This document shows, piece by piece, positions 20,321-28,758 of a stretch of 64,000 nt of DNA. This DNA is from Teredinibacter purpureus (GTDB taxonomy: Bacteria; Pseudomonadota; Gammaproteobacteria; Pseudomonadales; Cellvibrionaceae): assembly GCF_014217335.1 (NCBI RefSeq), contig NZ_CP060092.1, positions 3,675,501 through 3,739,500 on the forward strand, written 5' to 3'. Made by a program: the position numbers and the translations under genes. Under the pieces are notes generated by a model. The model was given only the letters and a program-made list of their open reading frames with translations. It was not told where the DNA came from and did not search any database. Every line of letters starts with the position of its first letter. The stretch's first letter is position 1.

Positions 20321-20342
20321 AATTGGGGAATGGCTATTGTGC

Positions 20343-21365
20343 CTACTTTGTCACATCAAGAGGCAATATTTCTTTGCGAATATATTCAACAATAAGCTCA
20401 TCATAAAAGGTTGAATATAGCGTTATAAGGTTATTTCTATATCCGTCATTTAAATATCGTAAAACCTCTCTGTGAAGCCCAAAGACTTTGATATTTGTAT
20501 CTTCTAGCGCTATAAGTTTACCATCCAATGAATTCCAATAATGATCCTCTGGATTTTGTGAAAATACGCAAAAGCCAGAGATATTCACTGGAATTTCGAA
20601 GTGATCATCTAAATTTTTCTGACTGACCAAAAAGGCTGTGTACAAGTAGAACTCTGTACAGCTATCATAACCATCTCGCGAGAACAATAACAACAGAGAT
20701 TCAGCAATCCAATGTTTTTTTGAAAATCCCTTATGTGTAGCGATATGAGAGGCCAATAGGTGAAGATTTCTAAAGCTTCTTAATGAAATCTTCCTCAGCA
20801 ACAAAGTGACATACTTAGAAATAAATATGAAAGGTGTGATTGTTACAGGCATCCTTTTAATATCAGTAAATTGATTCTCTGCTTTGAAATATTTAAGGCA
20901 ATTCAGGTAACAAGAGATCATAGATCCTGAGTCTCCAAGATAGAGGTACGGCTTTCCAGCATCTTCTTGACTCAAAAATGAACCTTTTGTTACCTTTCTA
21001 ATAAAATGATTTTTAGCATCAAGGACAAGATAACATTCACTTTTCACTATCGTGGAGACAGCAAGTTTGATCTGCTGCTGACTCAACCAGCCAGGTGTCA
21101 AGCGATCTATCCCGAAAACTTCACTATCTACAAACTCCAGCTTCCCCCTAAACGCTTCAGGATAATCGTTAACTAACACTGGCAGTTTTTTATTTGTAAA
21201 TACATCAAAGTGCTTATCGTTATAGATTATGAATACTGTGTTCACACTTTCAGGGTCAACCAGAGTATAAGACTTAGCCTGCAACCTCAAAAGTCTAAAC
21301 TCTGCTTCATCATCAAATATTGTCGTTACTATATCCATACACAAAAATAATCTCGGGGGCGCCAT
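20343..21365 (-). CDS. DUF6492-like putative glycosyltransferase
   Basis: The roughly 340-residue protein has an N-terminal DIVTTIFDDEAEFRLLRLQ and FIIYND, then GWLSQQQIKLAVSTIV and YLVLDAKNHFI. This pattern recalls DUF6492 proteins and suggests a GT-A-like fold with LDAK in the place of a DXD. Assignment to a fold is tentative and activity is unproven. The start is unclear: TTG 21368, ATG 21365 and ATG 21335 are all in frame with no strong ribosome-binding site. It lies just downstream of the halogenase in the same operon. Confidence 0.55.
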   Translation of the reverse strand: MAPPRLFLCMDIVTTIFDDEAEFRLLRLQAKSYTLVDPESVNTVFIIYNDKHFDVFTNKKLPVLVNDYPEAFRGKLEFVDSEVFGIDRLTPGWLSQQQIKLAVSTIVKSECYLVLDAKNHFIRKVTKGSFLSQEDAGKPYLYLGDSGSMISCYLNCLKYFKAENQFTDIKRMPVTITPFIFISKYVTLLLRKISLRSFRNLHLLASHIATHKGFSKKHWIAESLLLLFSRDGYDSCTEFYLYTAFLVSQKNLDDHFEIPVNISGFCVFSQNPEDHYWNSLDGKLIALEDTNIKVFGLHREVLRYLNDGYRNNLITLYSTFYDELIVEYIRKEILPLDVTK

Positions 21366-21444
21366 CAATGAAAATCAAGAGCTTGCAAGCTACAGCACTC
21401 TAGATTCCTTATATTAGAGGGAAGTCCTACATGAGTTTTTCACC

Positions 21445-22938
21445 TCAACTTTCCACATCACAATACTCGGTTACAAAATCTCTATGCAGCGGAAGCTCAC
21501 TCAGAGTTTGTTCAATTGACTGCCTCATCATACCCAACTGTGCCATATTCACGTTCTCACGCATCAACTCAGCCACACGACAATGTGTCATCTGCTCAAC
21601 TCCCTGTCCGGAAAGAACCTGAATCCAAGATGCCTCTTTAAATAGCTCATTTCTATCCTCAAGTGCTGATACTCGACCCACCTCTCTATAGCGTTCTATG
21701 CGATCATGCAATTCAGTTGGAATATCCATACTCCTACAATACTCCCAAAAATCACTATCATTTCTGTTGGTCAATTTGTAATGTGCGATAATGAAATTTC
21801 TAACACAGTCCGTTTCCCTTTTTAAAGATTCATTATATGCATCCACATCATATTTATTAATACCAGCAAATGGAAATACTTGTAACAATCTCAATATTCC
21901 CCTAGATATCATATGTATACTTGTAGACTCCAAAGGTTCCACAAAACCTCCTGAAAGACCCAGTGCAATACAATTTTTATTCCAGTACAACTTCGATCGA
22001 CCCGTAGTGAAACTTAAAACATTCGGCTCAGTTAACTCATTCCCAGTCATGTTGGATCGCAATATCTTTAAAGCCGTTTCATCATCCATATAACGATCAC
22101 AGTAAACATGGCCGTTTCCAGTCCTACTTTGGAGTGGGATTCTCCACTGCCAACCTGCCTCCCGGGCAGTAACATCTGTATATGGTGAAAAAATTGAGGT
22201 GTCATCGGTTTGTATAGCAACAGCCTTATTACAAGGAAGCCATTTTGACCAATCCTCATAACCAGTCTGAAGTGTTTTCTGCATTAGAAGCGATCTAAAA
22301 CCTGTGCAATCTATATATAAATCTGCCTCTAGAACTGCTCCATCCTGTAGCTTTAGGCTCTTAATATGTCCAGTCTCAGAGTCACATTGGATATCACTGA
22401 TTTTCGAGTTTATATGCTTAACGCCAAAATTTTCAGCAATAACTTTCAAAAATCCGGCATAAGCTGATGCGTCTATATGATAGGAGTATCCAATTCTTTT
22501 TCCTTTTGGAAACCCAAACTTCCCCTGCCGGGCAGCACAAGTTTCTAGAGAGTAATCTTCCAATTTTCCGGCGTATCCATTATCTGCTCCATGCTTCCAA
22601 TATTGGTTAAATGTTCCCAGCCAAGTATCTTGCCCTACACGTCCAAATGAATGAAAGTAACTTTGGCCAACCTCTTTCCAATTCACAAAATTAATACCAA
22701 GCTTAAACGTTGCATTAGTCAATTTCATGAACTCCTGCTCATCAATCCCCATGATATTATGAAAGTCAATCATCGTTGGTATCGTTGCCTCACCAACCCC
22801 GACCGTGCCGATTTCACTTGATTCAATCAATGTAATATCAATCACCTTACCAGCCACTTTGGATAAGGCCATTGCAGCCATCCACCCTGCGGTCCCACCA
22901 CCTGCAATAATCACTTTTTGCACAGGCTTAGTATTCAT
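21445..22938 (-). CDS. Flavin-dependent tryptophan halogenase
   Basis: The 497-residue protein belongs to the FADH2-dependent tryptophan halogenases, which make HOCl or HOBr at the flavin and pass it along a tunnel to a Lys near the indole. The FAD motif GGGTAGWMAA is at residues 13-22, the catalytic Lys region follows in TVGVGEATIP (about 50) and FKLGINF (about 80), and the diagnostic WxWxIP is present as WQWRIP (about 270). The start at 22938 has GGAGG six bases upstream. The ATG at 22950 overlaps that site. No flavin reductase lies nearby. The substrate may be free Trp or, as with MibH in a lantibiotic pathway, a peptide Trp. The conserved core Trp residues make the second attractive. Confidence 0.9.
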   Translation of the reverse strand: MNTKPVQKVIIAGGGTAGWMAAMALSKVAGKVIDITLIESSEIGTVGVGEATIPTMIDFHNIMGIDEQEFMKLTNATFKLGINFVNWKEVGQSYFHSFGRVGQDTWLGTFNQYWKHGADNGYAGKLEDYSLETCAARQGKFGFPKGKRIGYSYHIDASAYAGFLKVIAENFGVKHINSKISDIQCDSETGHIKSLKLQDGAVLEADLYIDCTGFRSLLMQKTLQTGYEDWSKWLPCNKAVAIQTDDTSIFSPYTDVTAREAGWQWRIPLQSRTGNGHVYCDRYMDDETALKILRSNMTGNELTEPNVLSFTTGRSKLYWNKNCIALGLSGGFVEPLESTSIHMISRGILRLLQVFPFAGINKYDVDAYNESLKRETDCVRNFIIAHYKLTNRNDSDFWEYCRSMDIPTELHDRIERYREVGRVSALEDRNELFKEASWIQVLSGQGVEQMTHCRVAELMRENVNMAQLGMMRQSIEQTLSELPLHRDFVTEYCDVES

Positions 22939-23069
22939 ACTCGCCTCCATATTCCGTACTATATTTTATCTGTAAATTCTAGCAACACCATCATCGAATC
23001 AATAAACATAAAATCGGTCATGCCGATATGGCAATTCACGAGCAGAGCACATCCCTACTGAAAGGATCA

Positions 23070-23495
23070 TTAATGAGTATTTAGGCGGACAAAAACACCC
23101 TTCCTTTTTACCGCAATAACAGCTCGACGACGCCTATAGGCAACTACCTTTTTACCCTTAATAAATTGCCTAAACAGCCTAGATCCGAAATTTCTATGCT
23201 CCCCTGAAATGCAGACATCCGATATCAAGCATATCAACCCTTCATTCCACTCATGCCAATGATAGGGCATTCTTCCTATCCGATTCAGCCTCAAAAAGGA
23301 CTCTCGTGTAACATTCACCCAGGATACATACCCTATTACCTGACCATCTGATGCTTTCATCAACAAAAACGTGCCAGCCTCAATTGAAAACATCACGCTG
23401 CGCCTTCGATTATGATTAAGATTGTCAAACCCTGACCTTGACCTTAAATCATCGACAACGCATATGGTATCTCTAACACTCCCTAAGCCAGACAC
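23070..23495 (-). CDS. HlyC-like toxin-activating acyltransferase (MceI/MchD-type)
   Basis: The 141-residue protein aligns by eye with HlyC, the lysine acyltransferase that activates RTX toxins. NHNRRRSVMFSI parallels the HlyC segment with the catalytic His, GYVSWVNVTRES parallels YCSWANLSLEN, and LISDVCISGEHRNFGSRLFRQF parallels the IDWIAPFG region with the catalytic Asp. The basic VIAVKRKG end also fits. HlyC-like proteins (MceI, MchD) act with MceJ/MchC in class IIb microcin maturation. The start is GTG 23495 with AGGAG at the right distance. It lies 19 bases after the SelO-like gene. Confidence 0.72.
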   Translation of the reverse strand: MSGLGSVRDTICVVDDLRSRSGFDNLNHNRRRSVMFSIEAGTFLLMKASDGQVIGYVSWVNVTRESFLRLNRIGRMPYHWHEWNEGLICLISDVCISGEHRNFGSRLFRQFIKGKKVVAYRRRRAVIAVKRKGVFVRLNTH

Positions 23496-23514
23496 TCAGA
23501 TCTCCTCTTTGCCA

Positions 23515-25230
23515 TCATGACAGAACCAGACAAAGCTGATCAAACAATACTAAAAAATTAAAACCTCCCACCTCAAATTGCTTCTTATCAATTTTACAAA
23601 TCTCTACATAGCATTCAGAGTATGTGTAAAAATAATTTTCTTCCCCAACTGCATCACAAATACAAAACTTTCCCGATGAGGTACAATACGAGACACTCAA
23701 TTCCCCAGAGGAAAATAAATACACCCGTTCACTTCCTGGAGCTTCATAGCAGAACTCACCAACAGCCAGTGCCGTCTCGATATAAGAAGAATAATAATGT
23801 GAATCAGCTAAGTGAAGAGTTTCTGAGAGTTGACGGCGCAGTCTTCCCCTGTAGAAAAATGAGGAACAGATTGTCTGCCTATACGATACAATAACTGCAC
23901 GTATCAGGTCTCTGCTTACGGTCCCATCAGGAGCCTCAGCAAATACATCCTTGCTCAATCTTAGGAAACTCTCGCAAAGCTCTTCGACCCTGTCGTTATC
24001 ATCAAGATACTCTTGCAATCCTCGCTTACTAACCTTAATGCTAAGACAACTTCCGTACACTGCAAACAGTAGTGATAACATCGGATCATCATAATAACCA
24101 TCAGGACTTCCAACGATTGCTTCTTTATTCAAATGAATGATGTCATGCATGACTCTAGATACGACATCTGCGTCATTGTTTACATTATACTCCGGCCATT
24201 TCTCATAAGAGACCCCTAAAACGTAAGCGCTGTGCTTATGAAAATAGAAATCCATGGCCTCGTTATAGTAAGTCAACAAGGGGTCTATATGTATGTCATA
24301 GTTATTAAATTTAGTATGTGTATCCGCATACTCAACAACAATGTCTTCTACATTTCTCCATTCATCTTGGAAGGGTTCCTGATTGGTACCTGTCTGGAAG
24401 TTCTTACCAGTGGGAAGAAAAGTGGTCGCCGCAAAATCTATCCATGCTCCATCCACAGTTAAATTCGACGAAGTAGTAGAGCCATGTATTATCCTTGCTG
24501 CTTTTGCAAATGCAAATTGATTAGCTTGTGCACGCACAACTTTTGATAGATGCTCAACAAATTTCAGCCTGTCTCCGAGCTCATTATCTACCGCTTTTGA
24601 GATGCCTCTCACTCTTACTACATCACTCTGTAACTGCCACTTCCATTCATCGAGAGGGATATAATTTCTTGCCCTAAGAAAATGCGCAGGCCTGACGCAC
24701 TCGTCTCTGACAATAAGCGCCCCCCAGCACCTCTCAGCATCGCTTATACTTGTAATATCTTCTCCATAAAAACTAGACTCCTTGGCAAGCAATACCAAAC
24801 CATGGCATTCAACCACACCACAAGGGAGTATTTCACTCAAAATATTCGAGTATATTACTTCACACACAGCATCCACGATATTAAGTGTTCCATGTGAATA
24901 CCAACTATTAATAACGGACTTCCCTAACAGCTTGTTAGCACCAACTCCTTTTATTTGCCTCCCATCTAGATTGACACAACGAGCTCCTCCACCATTCGAT
25001 GCCCCCCCATAACCGCCGTATCTATCAGCGAAAGCACTTCCTTCAGAGTCAGCATCAATATCAACTTCCGAAAAAAACTCAGATTCGGGAATAATAACTG
25101 AATATTTATTTACAAACTCTTTATCCGTTTCCCTTATAGAGTCCGACTTCCAAACTAAATTAGGAAACCTTACCCTGCTAACCTCAACGGGAACGTAGTT
25201 ATATTTCCGAACAATTTTCATCAATTTCAT
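23515..25230 (-). CDS. SelO-like protein, possible MceJ/MchC counterpart
   Basis: The 571-residue protein resembles SelO (YdiU), a pseudokinase-fold AMPylase. The segment VNLDGRQIKGVGANKLLG (about 88-105) matches the SelO GDGRA...LQLKGAGxTPYSR region with the nucleotide-binding Lys. YSHGTLNIVDAVCEVIYSNIL matches DGRAVLRSSIREFLxSEAM. HGSTTSSNLTVDGAWIDFA (about 245-263) matches HGVMNTDNMSILGLTIDYG, including the metal-binding Asn and Asp. So the active-site residues look kept. Its place beside an HlyC-like gene suggests the role of MceJ/MchC, which joins the modification to the microcin Ser-rich end. That equivalence is inferred from synteny, not from an alignment I could run. Confidence 0.62.
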   Translation of the reverse strand: MKLMKIVRKYNYVPVEVSRVRFPNLVWKSDSIRETDKEFVNKYSVIIPESEFFSEVDIDADSEGSAFADRYGGYGGASNGGGARCVNLDGRQIKGVGANKLLGKSVINSWYSHGTLNIVDAVCEVIYSNILSEILPCGVVECHGLVLLAKESSFYGEDITSISDAERCWGALIVRDECVRPAHFLRARNYIPLDEWKWQLQSDVVRVRGISKAVDNELGDRLKFVEHLSKVVRAQANQFAFAKAARIIHGSTTSSNLTVDGAWIDFAATTFLPTGKNFQTGTNQEPFQDEWRNVEDIVVEYADTHTKFNNYDIHIDPLLTYYNEAMDFYFHKHSAYVLGVSYEKWPEYNVNNDADVVSRVMHDIIHLNKEAIVGSPDGYYDDPMLSLLFAVYGSCLSIKVSKRGLQEYLDDNDRVEELCESFLRLSKDVFAEAPDGTVSRDLIRAVIVSYRQTICSSFFYRGRLRRQLSETLHLADSHYYSSYIETALAVGEFCYEAPGSERVYLFSSGELSVSYCTSSGKFCICDAVGEENYFYTYSECYVEICKIDKKQFEVGGFNFLVLFDQLCLVLS

Positions 25231-25416
25231 AAAGCCCTACAATGCCTTCTAGTAGATCATAAGCTAGACAGCAAACCAACTCGAACAACTTAAACAGCTT
25301 GAAAGAAATCAATTAAACATGGTGTAATTCGAAAGCCATGACATACCCTCTTAAAACGGAGACATTGAATACCTGCCATCCCAAACATACATAGATACAG
25401 GCCATGATTCATCATT

Positions 25417-26373
25417 CTAAAATCTGGCATATTTTGGCAATCCAAGAACCCTTAAGAACGATGCAGAAATAGTATATTTAATGCAATGCATCTTATCCCC
25501 AATAACCCATAGATTTTTTATTGCATTAATTTCTCCCTTAACATTTTTGGATTGCCCATGCACCTGAAGGGCCCACCTAAGCATATGTTTTGTACATGCA
25601 GGGTTATTCTTAAAAAAATCTTTATGTTTGCCTATTAGCCTTTCATAAACCCCAGTCTCGGAATATATCGCTAAATTTCCGGACAACCTATCACTGTGAT
25701 CTTCATACTTTACAACACCGACGCGACTAACAGGCTGTACTTTTATATCTTTACTAAGTAGTCGAGCGATCAACTCAACATCTTCACAAACACTAAAACT
25801 TAGGTCAAAACCCCCATACCTCAGAAAAAACTCCTTCTTTATCGCGAGCCCAAAACTTGCACCTATCGATAACGCCGTTGATTTAAGGTGCTCATCATCA
25901 ACATATGCCCTCGGCCACACCCTTTTCAGGCTCTCAACCTCCCCATCCTTGCCTACTGAGCGAATTTCCACATCGGACCATAACAGTCCAACATCAGGAC
26001 TTCTCACTATATATTTTTCGAGGGTTTTCAGATACCTATCAGCCAAAACATCATCATCATCCAGAAAAACTATCCACTCACCGCTCGCTCTTTCAATGGC
26101 TTGATTTCGTGCATACGAAACACCCCCAGCATGATCATTCCTGAGATATCTTACCCCCCTGCACTCGTCCTCTCCTAAATTATACTCATCCGTAGATCCA
26201 TCATTAATAACTATGACCTCTAAACCCGAAAAATTTTGGCTCCTAACGCTCCTAAGAGCTCTCCTAAGAAGTGCTGGCCTATTGTGAGTTGGAATAACAA
26301 CGGTAAATAAACACTGATCATTTGTTGAAGCAGATTTAATCACCGCCTCATATCGCTTTTTTTCTATATCCAT
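25417..26373 (-). CDS. Family 2 glycosyltransferase (cluster copy A)
   Basis: The 318-residue GT-A glycosyltransferase has FTVVIPTHNRPALLRRALRSV (about 23), EVIVINDGSTDE (donor-binding Asp), and WIVFLDDDDVL (about 112) as the DXD site. It is a paralogue of the GT2 at 18.1-19.0 kb, sharing GASFGLAIK, CEDVELIARLL, VKYEDHSDRL and HMLRWALQVH. An N-terminal extension of about 20 residues is extra. No membrane segment is obvious. It follows the ClpP-class gene by 10 bases in the same operon. Confidence 0.88.
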   Translation of the reverse strand: MDIEKKRYEAVIKSASTNDQCLFTVVIPTHNRPALLRRALRSVRSQNFSGLEVIVINDGSTDEYNLGEDECRGVRYLRNDHAGGVSYARNQAIERASGEWIVFLDDDDVLADRYLKTLEKYIVRSPDVGLLWSDVEIRSVGKDGEVESLKRVWPRAYVDDEHLKSTALSIGASFGLAIKKEFFLRYGGFDLSFSVCEDVELIARLLSKDIKVQPVSRVGVVKYEDHSDRLSGNLAIYSETGVYERLIGKHKDFFKNNPACTKHMLRWALQVHGQSKNVKGEINAIKNLWVIGDKMHCIKYTISASFLRVLGLPKYARF

Positions 26374-26383
26374 TTATCGTTCT

Positions 26384-27172
26384 TCAAGGGAAATTTACAT
26401 GATATACTTTATCAAAATGCATATTTTCATCAGGCTCCCATCGACCCCCTTCCACAGAGACATTTTTAACCCCCATATTCTTTAACGAGTCAAGGTCATA
26501 ATAAAACCCAAAATACATCCCCGAGTCGCATATCTCTTTATAGTCCCCTTTCTGCCCGTATGTTGGGAGCTCATTGCTCACGCCCATTTCCTCAAAATAT
26601 TCCTGCTCTATTTTCACTAGTGCGTTGAGCTCTTCCTCCAAGCTATCTGATTTCTCCAAACCGAATAAATCCATAATATATTGTGGCGTATCCTGGTCAT
26701 TATATGCATTCGATTTGGCTGACTGCTCATACGTCCCTGATAGCGTTTGGTCGAGCAAGCCCTCCTGCTGTAGACCACCATGAAATACCACGAGTGAGTT
26801 TCGCGTGATGACTTTATCTTCACCCGCTATAAAAATATAATTTGCACAGGAAGATACACAATAACCCTCAACTTTTACCCTCATTTTCCTGTTTTTAATC
26901 AACCTCCCTATTGCCATTGCAACAAGCGCCGAACCGCCTTGACTTGAAACTGTAACTTGCTGAGCTTTTGGGCTTTTCTCCAGCTCAATTTTAAAAGCAT
27001 CATATGTATTCGCACTAATCTCACCAACAAGCTTTATATCCAATTTCTCACCCTCCGAACCTTGAGCACACGAAAAACCTGCTAGTATAAACACAGCGAA
27101 TAGAGAGGTTTTGATAACTCTATTTCTTCCATCTTGATTTAAAGTCATCATAAGACACCTCAATACCCTCAT
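26384..27172 (-). CDS. Exported ClpP-class protein
   Basis: The roughly 262-residue protein has a signal-like hydrophobic stretch (TSLFAVFILAGFSCA, about 22-36) and then a ClpP/crotonase-type fold. LVGEISANTYDAF, TVSSQGGSALVAMAIG and GYCVSSCANYIFIAG place the likely nucleophile Ser in VSSCA (about 108), and VVFHGG gives a His downstream. Similar predicted periplasmic proteins exist widely without known substrates. The start is unsure: ATG 27172 overlaps the upstream stop by ATGA, but GAGGTG better serves the ATG at 27151 or 27148. It could trim the peptide, help export, or act in self-protection. None of these is shown. Confidence 0.65.
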   Translation of the reverse strand: MRVLRCLMMTLNQDGRNRVIKTSLFAVFILAGFSCAQGSEGEKLDIKLVGEISANTYDAFKIELEKSPKAQQVTVSSQGGSALVAMAIGRLIKNRKMRVKVEGYCVSSCANYIFIAGEDKVITRNSLVVFHGGLQQEGLLDQTLSGTYEQSAKSNAYNDQDTPQYIMDLFGLEKSDSLEEELNALVKIEQEYFEEMGVSNELPTYGQKGDYKEICDSGMYFGFYYDLDSLKNMGVKNVSVEGGRWEPDENMHFDKVYHVNFP

Positions 27173-28317
27173 ATTTCTAGCCCCATCATTTCAACGACTT
27201 TCATATTACCTGGAGAATATAGAAACTTATTTTCAACAGATCTCTTTCCATTTTCTGCTATATCAGTAGCGAAGGCCTTGTCCATCAGCATTCGTACAAC
27301 TTTCCCTCTAAATTCATCATCATCTTTAGCCACAAGCAGGCTTTCACCGTCAGCAAGTGAACATTCAAACCCTCTATGAGCCAAAGGAGTTACCACTGTT
27401 GGCACACCCCTCAATAGAGATTCTATTACCTTTATATGTGTTCCGCTACCCTGATACATGGGAACAACTGATAAATCCACCCCTTCGTATGCTCTATTTA
27501 TGTCCTCGACATACCCACAAAGCTCAATACTTGTATCGCTCCTCCATGCGCACGCATACTCCTCGGGAAGCCCTGCCCCTACGATCTTAAGCTTAACGTC
27601 ACAGCCTACTTCATCACAGACACGCTTCCAAACATGTCGTATAAAATGGTCGAGCCCATGATAATTTGGGTAATAACCCAACATCCCTATAAATAAAACA
27701 GTCAAACATCGATCTTTTGTGTCTTGGAAAGATGAATCAATGCCACTCACCGGGAAAATTTTATTAGGGCACTCGTAATAATTCTCACTCCATTTAATCG
27801 CACCACTTTTTTTTGCAAATAGAACAGCCTTGCAACGGCTCAAATCTTTAACATACCTAAGGTTAATCAGGTGACATATGCATCTAAATATCGATCTCCT
27901 CACCGGCTTTCTTGATAACATCTGCACAGCTTGTCCGTTTGTTTCACTCAGACAATCATCACAATCGAGAATCAATTTTTCTAAACCGATCAAGCCTAGC
28001 CAGTACGCCGTCGAATAGTACCTGACAAAAACATAGTCATATGTCGAACCAGCTAACGCCTCCTTCACCTTTTCATGCAAGCCGGGCCTTGCCCAAACCT
28101 TTAGTGGCTTCCAACAATTTTCAAGGACCGTCCCTAGAAAATTATTCTCACGCTTAAATGGCCCTATATCTTTTACGTTCCTAGTGGCCGGATCGGCCAA
28201 CATGAAGTCTACTTCAAATGAAACTTTCAACTCTTCATAAATCTGATAAGTTCGCATTACCCCCCCAGAACCTGACATAAGAGGTAAATATGGAGAAATG
28301 AATAGCAATTTTTTCAT
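27169..28317 (-). CDS. Family 4 glycosyltransferase
   Basis: The 382-residue GT-B enzyme starts with KLLFISPYLPLMSGSGGVMR, the acceptor-side glycine-rich loop. The C-terminal donor domain has FIGMLGYYPNYHGLDHFI, KIVGAGLPEEY, IELCGYVEDINRAY and the GT4 motif GSGTHIKVIESLLRGVPTVV (about 300-320), which includes the E-x7-E-like acidic site. It overlaps the next gene by four bases. By context it acts on a peptide-linked or carrier-linked sugar. Confidence 0.85.
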   Translation of the reverse strand: MKKLLFISPYLPLMSGSGGVMRTYQIYEELKVSFEVDFMLADPATRNVKDIGPFKRENNFLGTVLENCWKPLKVWARPGLHEKVKEALAGSTYDYVFVRYYSTAYWLGLIGLEKLILDCDDCLSETNGQAVQMLSRKPVRRSIFRCICHLINLRYVKDLSRCKAVLFAKKSGAIKWSENYYECPNKIFPVSGIDSSFQDTKDRCLTVLFIGMLGYYPNYHGLDHFIRHVWKRVCDEVGCDVKLKIVGAGLPEEYACAWRSDTSIELCGYVEDINRAYEGVDLSVVPMYQGSGTHIKVIESLLRGVPTVVTPLAHRGFECSLADGESLLVAKDDDEFRGKVVRMLMDKAFATDIAENGKRSVENKFLYSPGNMKVVEMMGLEI

Positions 28318-28326
28318 GGCGTAACC

Positions 28327-28758
28327 TTAATCCGCCACCAATATAACGCCCGAAAAATATATTTCCAATTCTTCGGAGGGATATCGTCTTTTCTTTGTTG
28401 ATGGATCAAAGACGATATAACTCTCACCCCGCTCACTTTTCTCCTTTTTTGCTAAAACCACAAATCGACAATTCTCCCAGTATAAAATCGCCGGAACTTC
28501 CACAGCGCTCAACTCTGATACATCACACTGGTATGCAGTATGTGGCTTCTTGTAGAAACTGAATAATTCTACTAGATTTTCCATATTCATCTTATTACTA
28601 AAACTGGGGAACTTTCTCTTTATTTTTTCCGGTGACGTTTCAATCTTGTAGTAAATACAGAGCATAGAGGCACATGCCAACCCATCCCCCCCTGTACTGT
28701 CAGCTTTAACAAATGGAATTACATCACCCTTCATAGGAAACATTTTGAATAAATTCAT
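28327..28758 (-). CDS. Stand-alone C39-like domain without catalytic residues
   Basis: The 143-residue protein has the C39 peptidase fold pattern and aligns by eye with the N-terminal domain of the cluster's own exporter. The exporter reads TECGLACIAM where this protein reads GGDGLACASM, so the catalytic Cys is Asp. The exporter KHFAVL is CRFVVL here, so the catalytic His is Arg. The Asp of the (T/F)DP motif remains. It cannot be a protease. C39-like domains without activity, as in HlyB, bind substrate, so it may recognise the leader and present the precursor to the tailoring enzymes. It overlaps the GT1 gene by ATGA, consistent with joint action. Confidence 0.75.
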   Translation of the reverse strand: MNLFKMFPMKGDVIPFVKADSTGGDGLACASMLCIYYKIETSPEKIKRKFPSFSNKMNMENLVELFSFYKKPHTAYQCDVSELSAVEVPAILYWENCRFVVLAKKEKSERGESYIVFDPSTKKRRYPSEELEIYFSGVILVAD

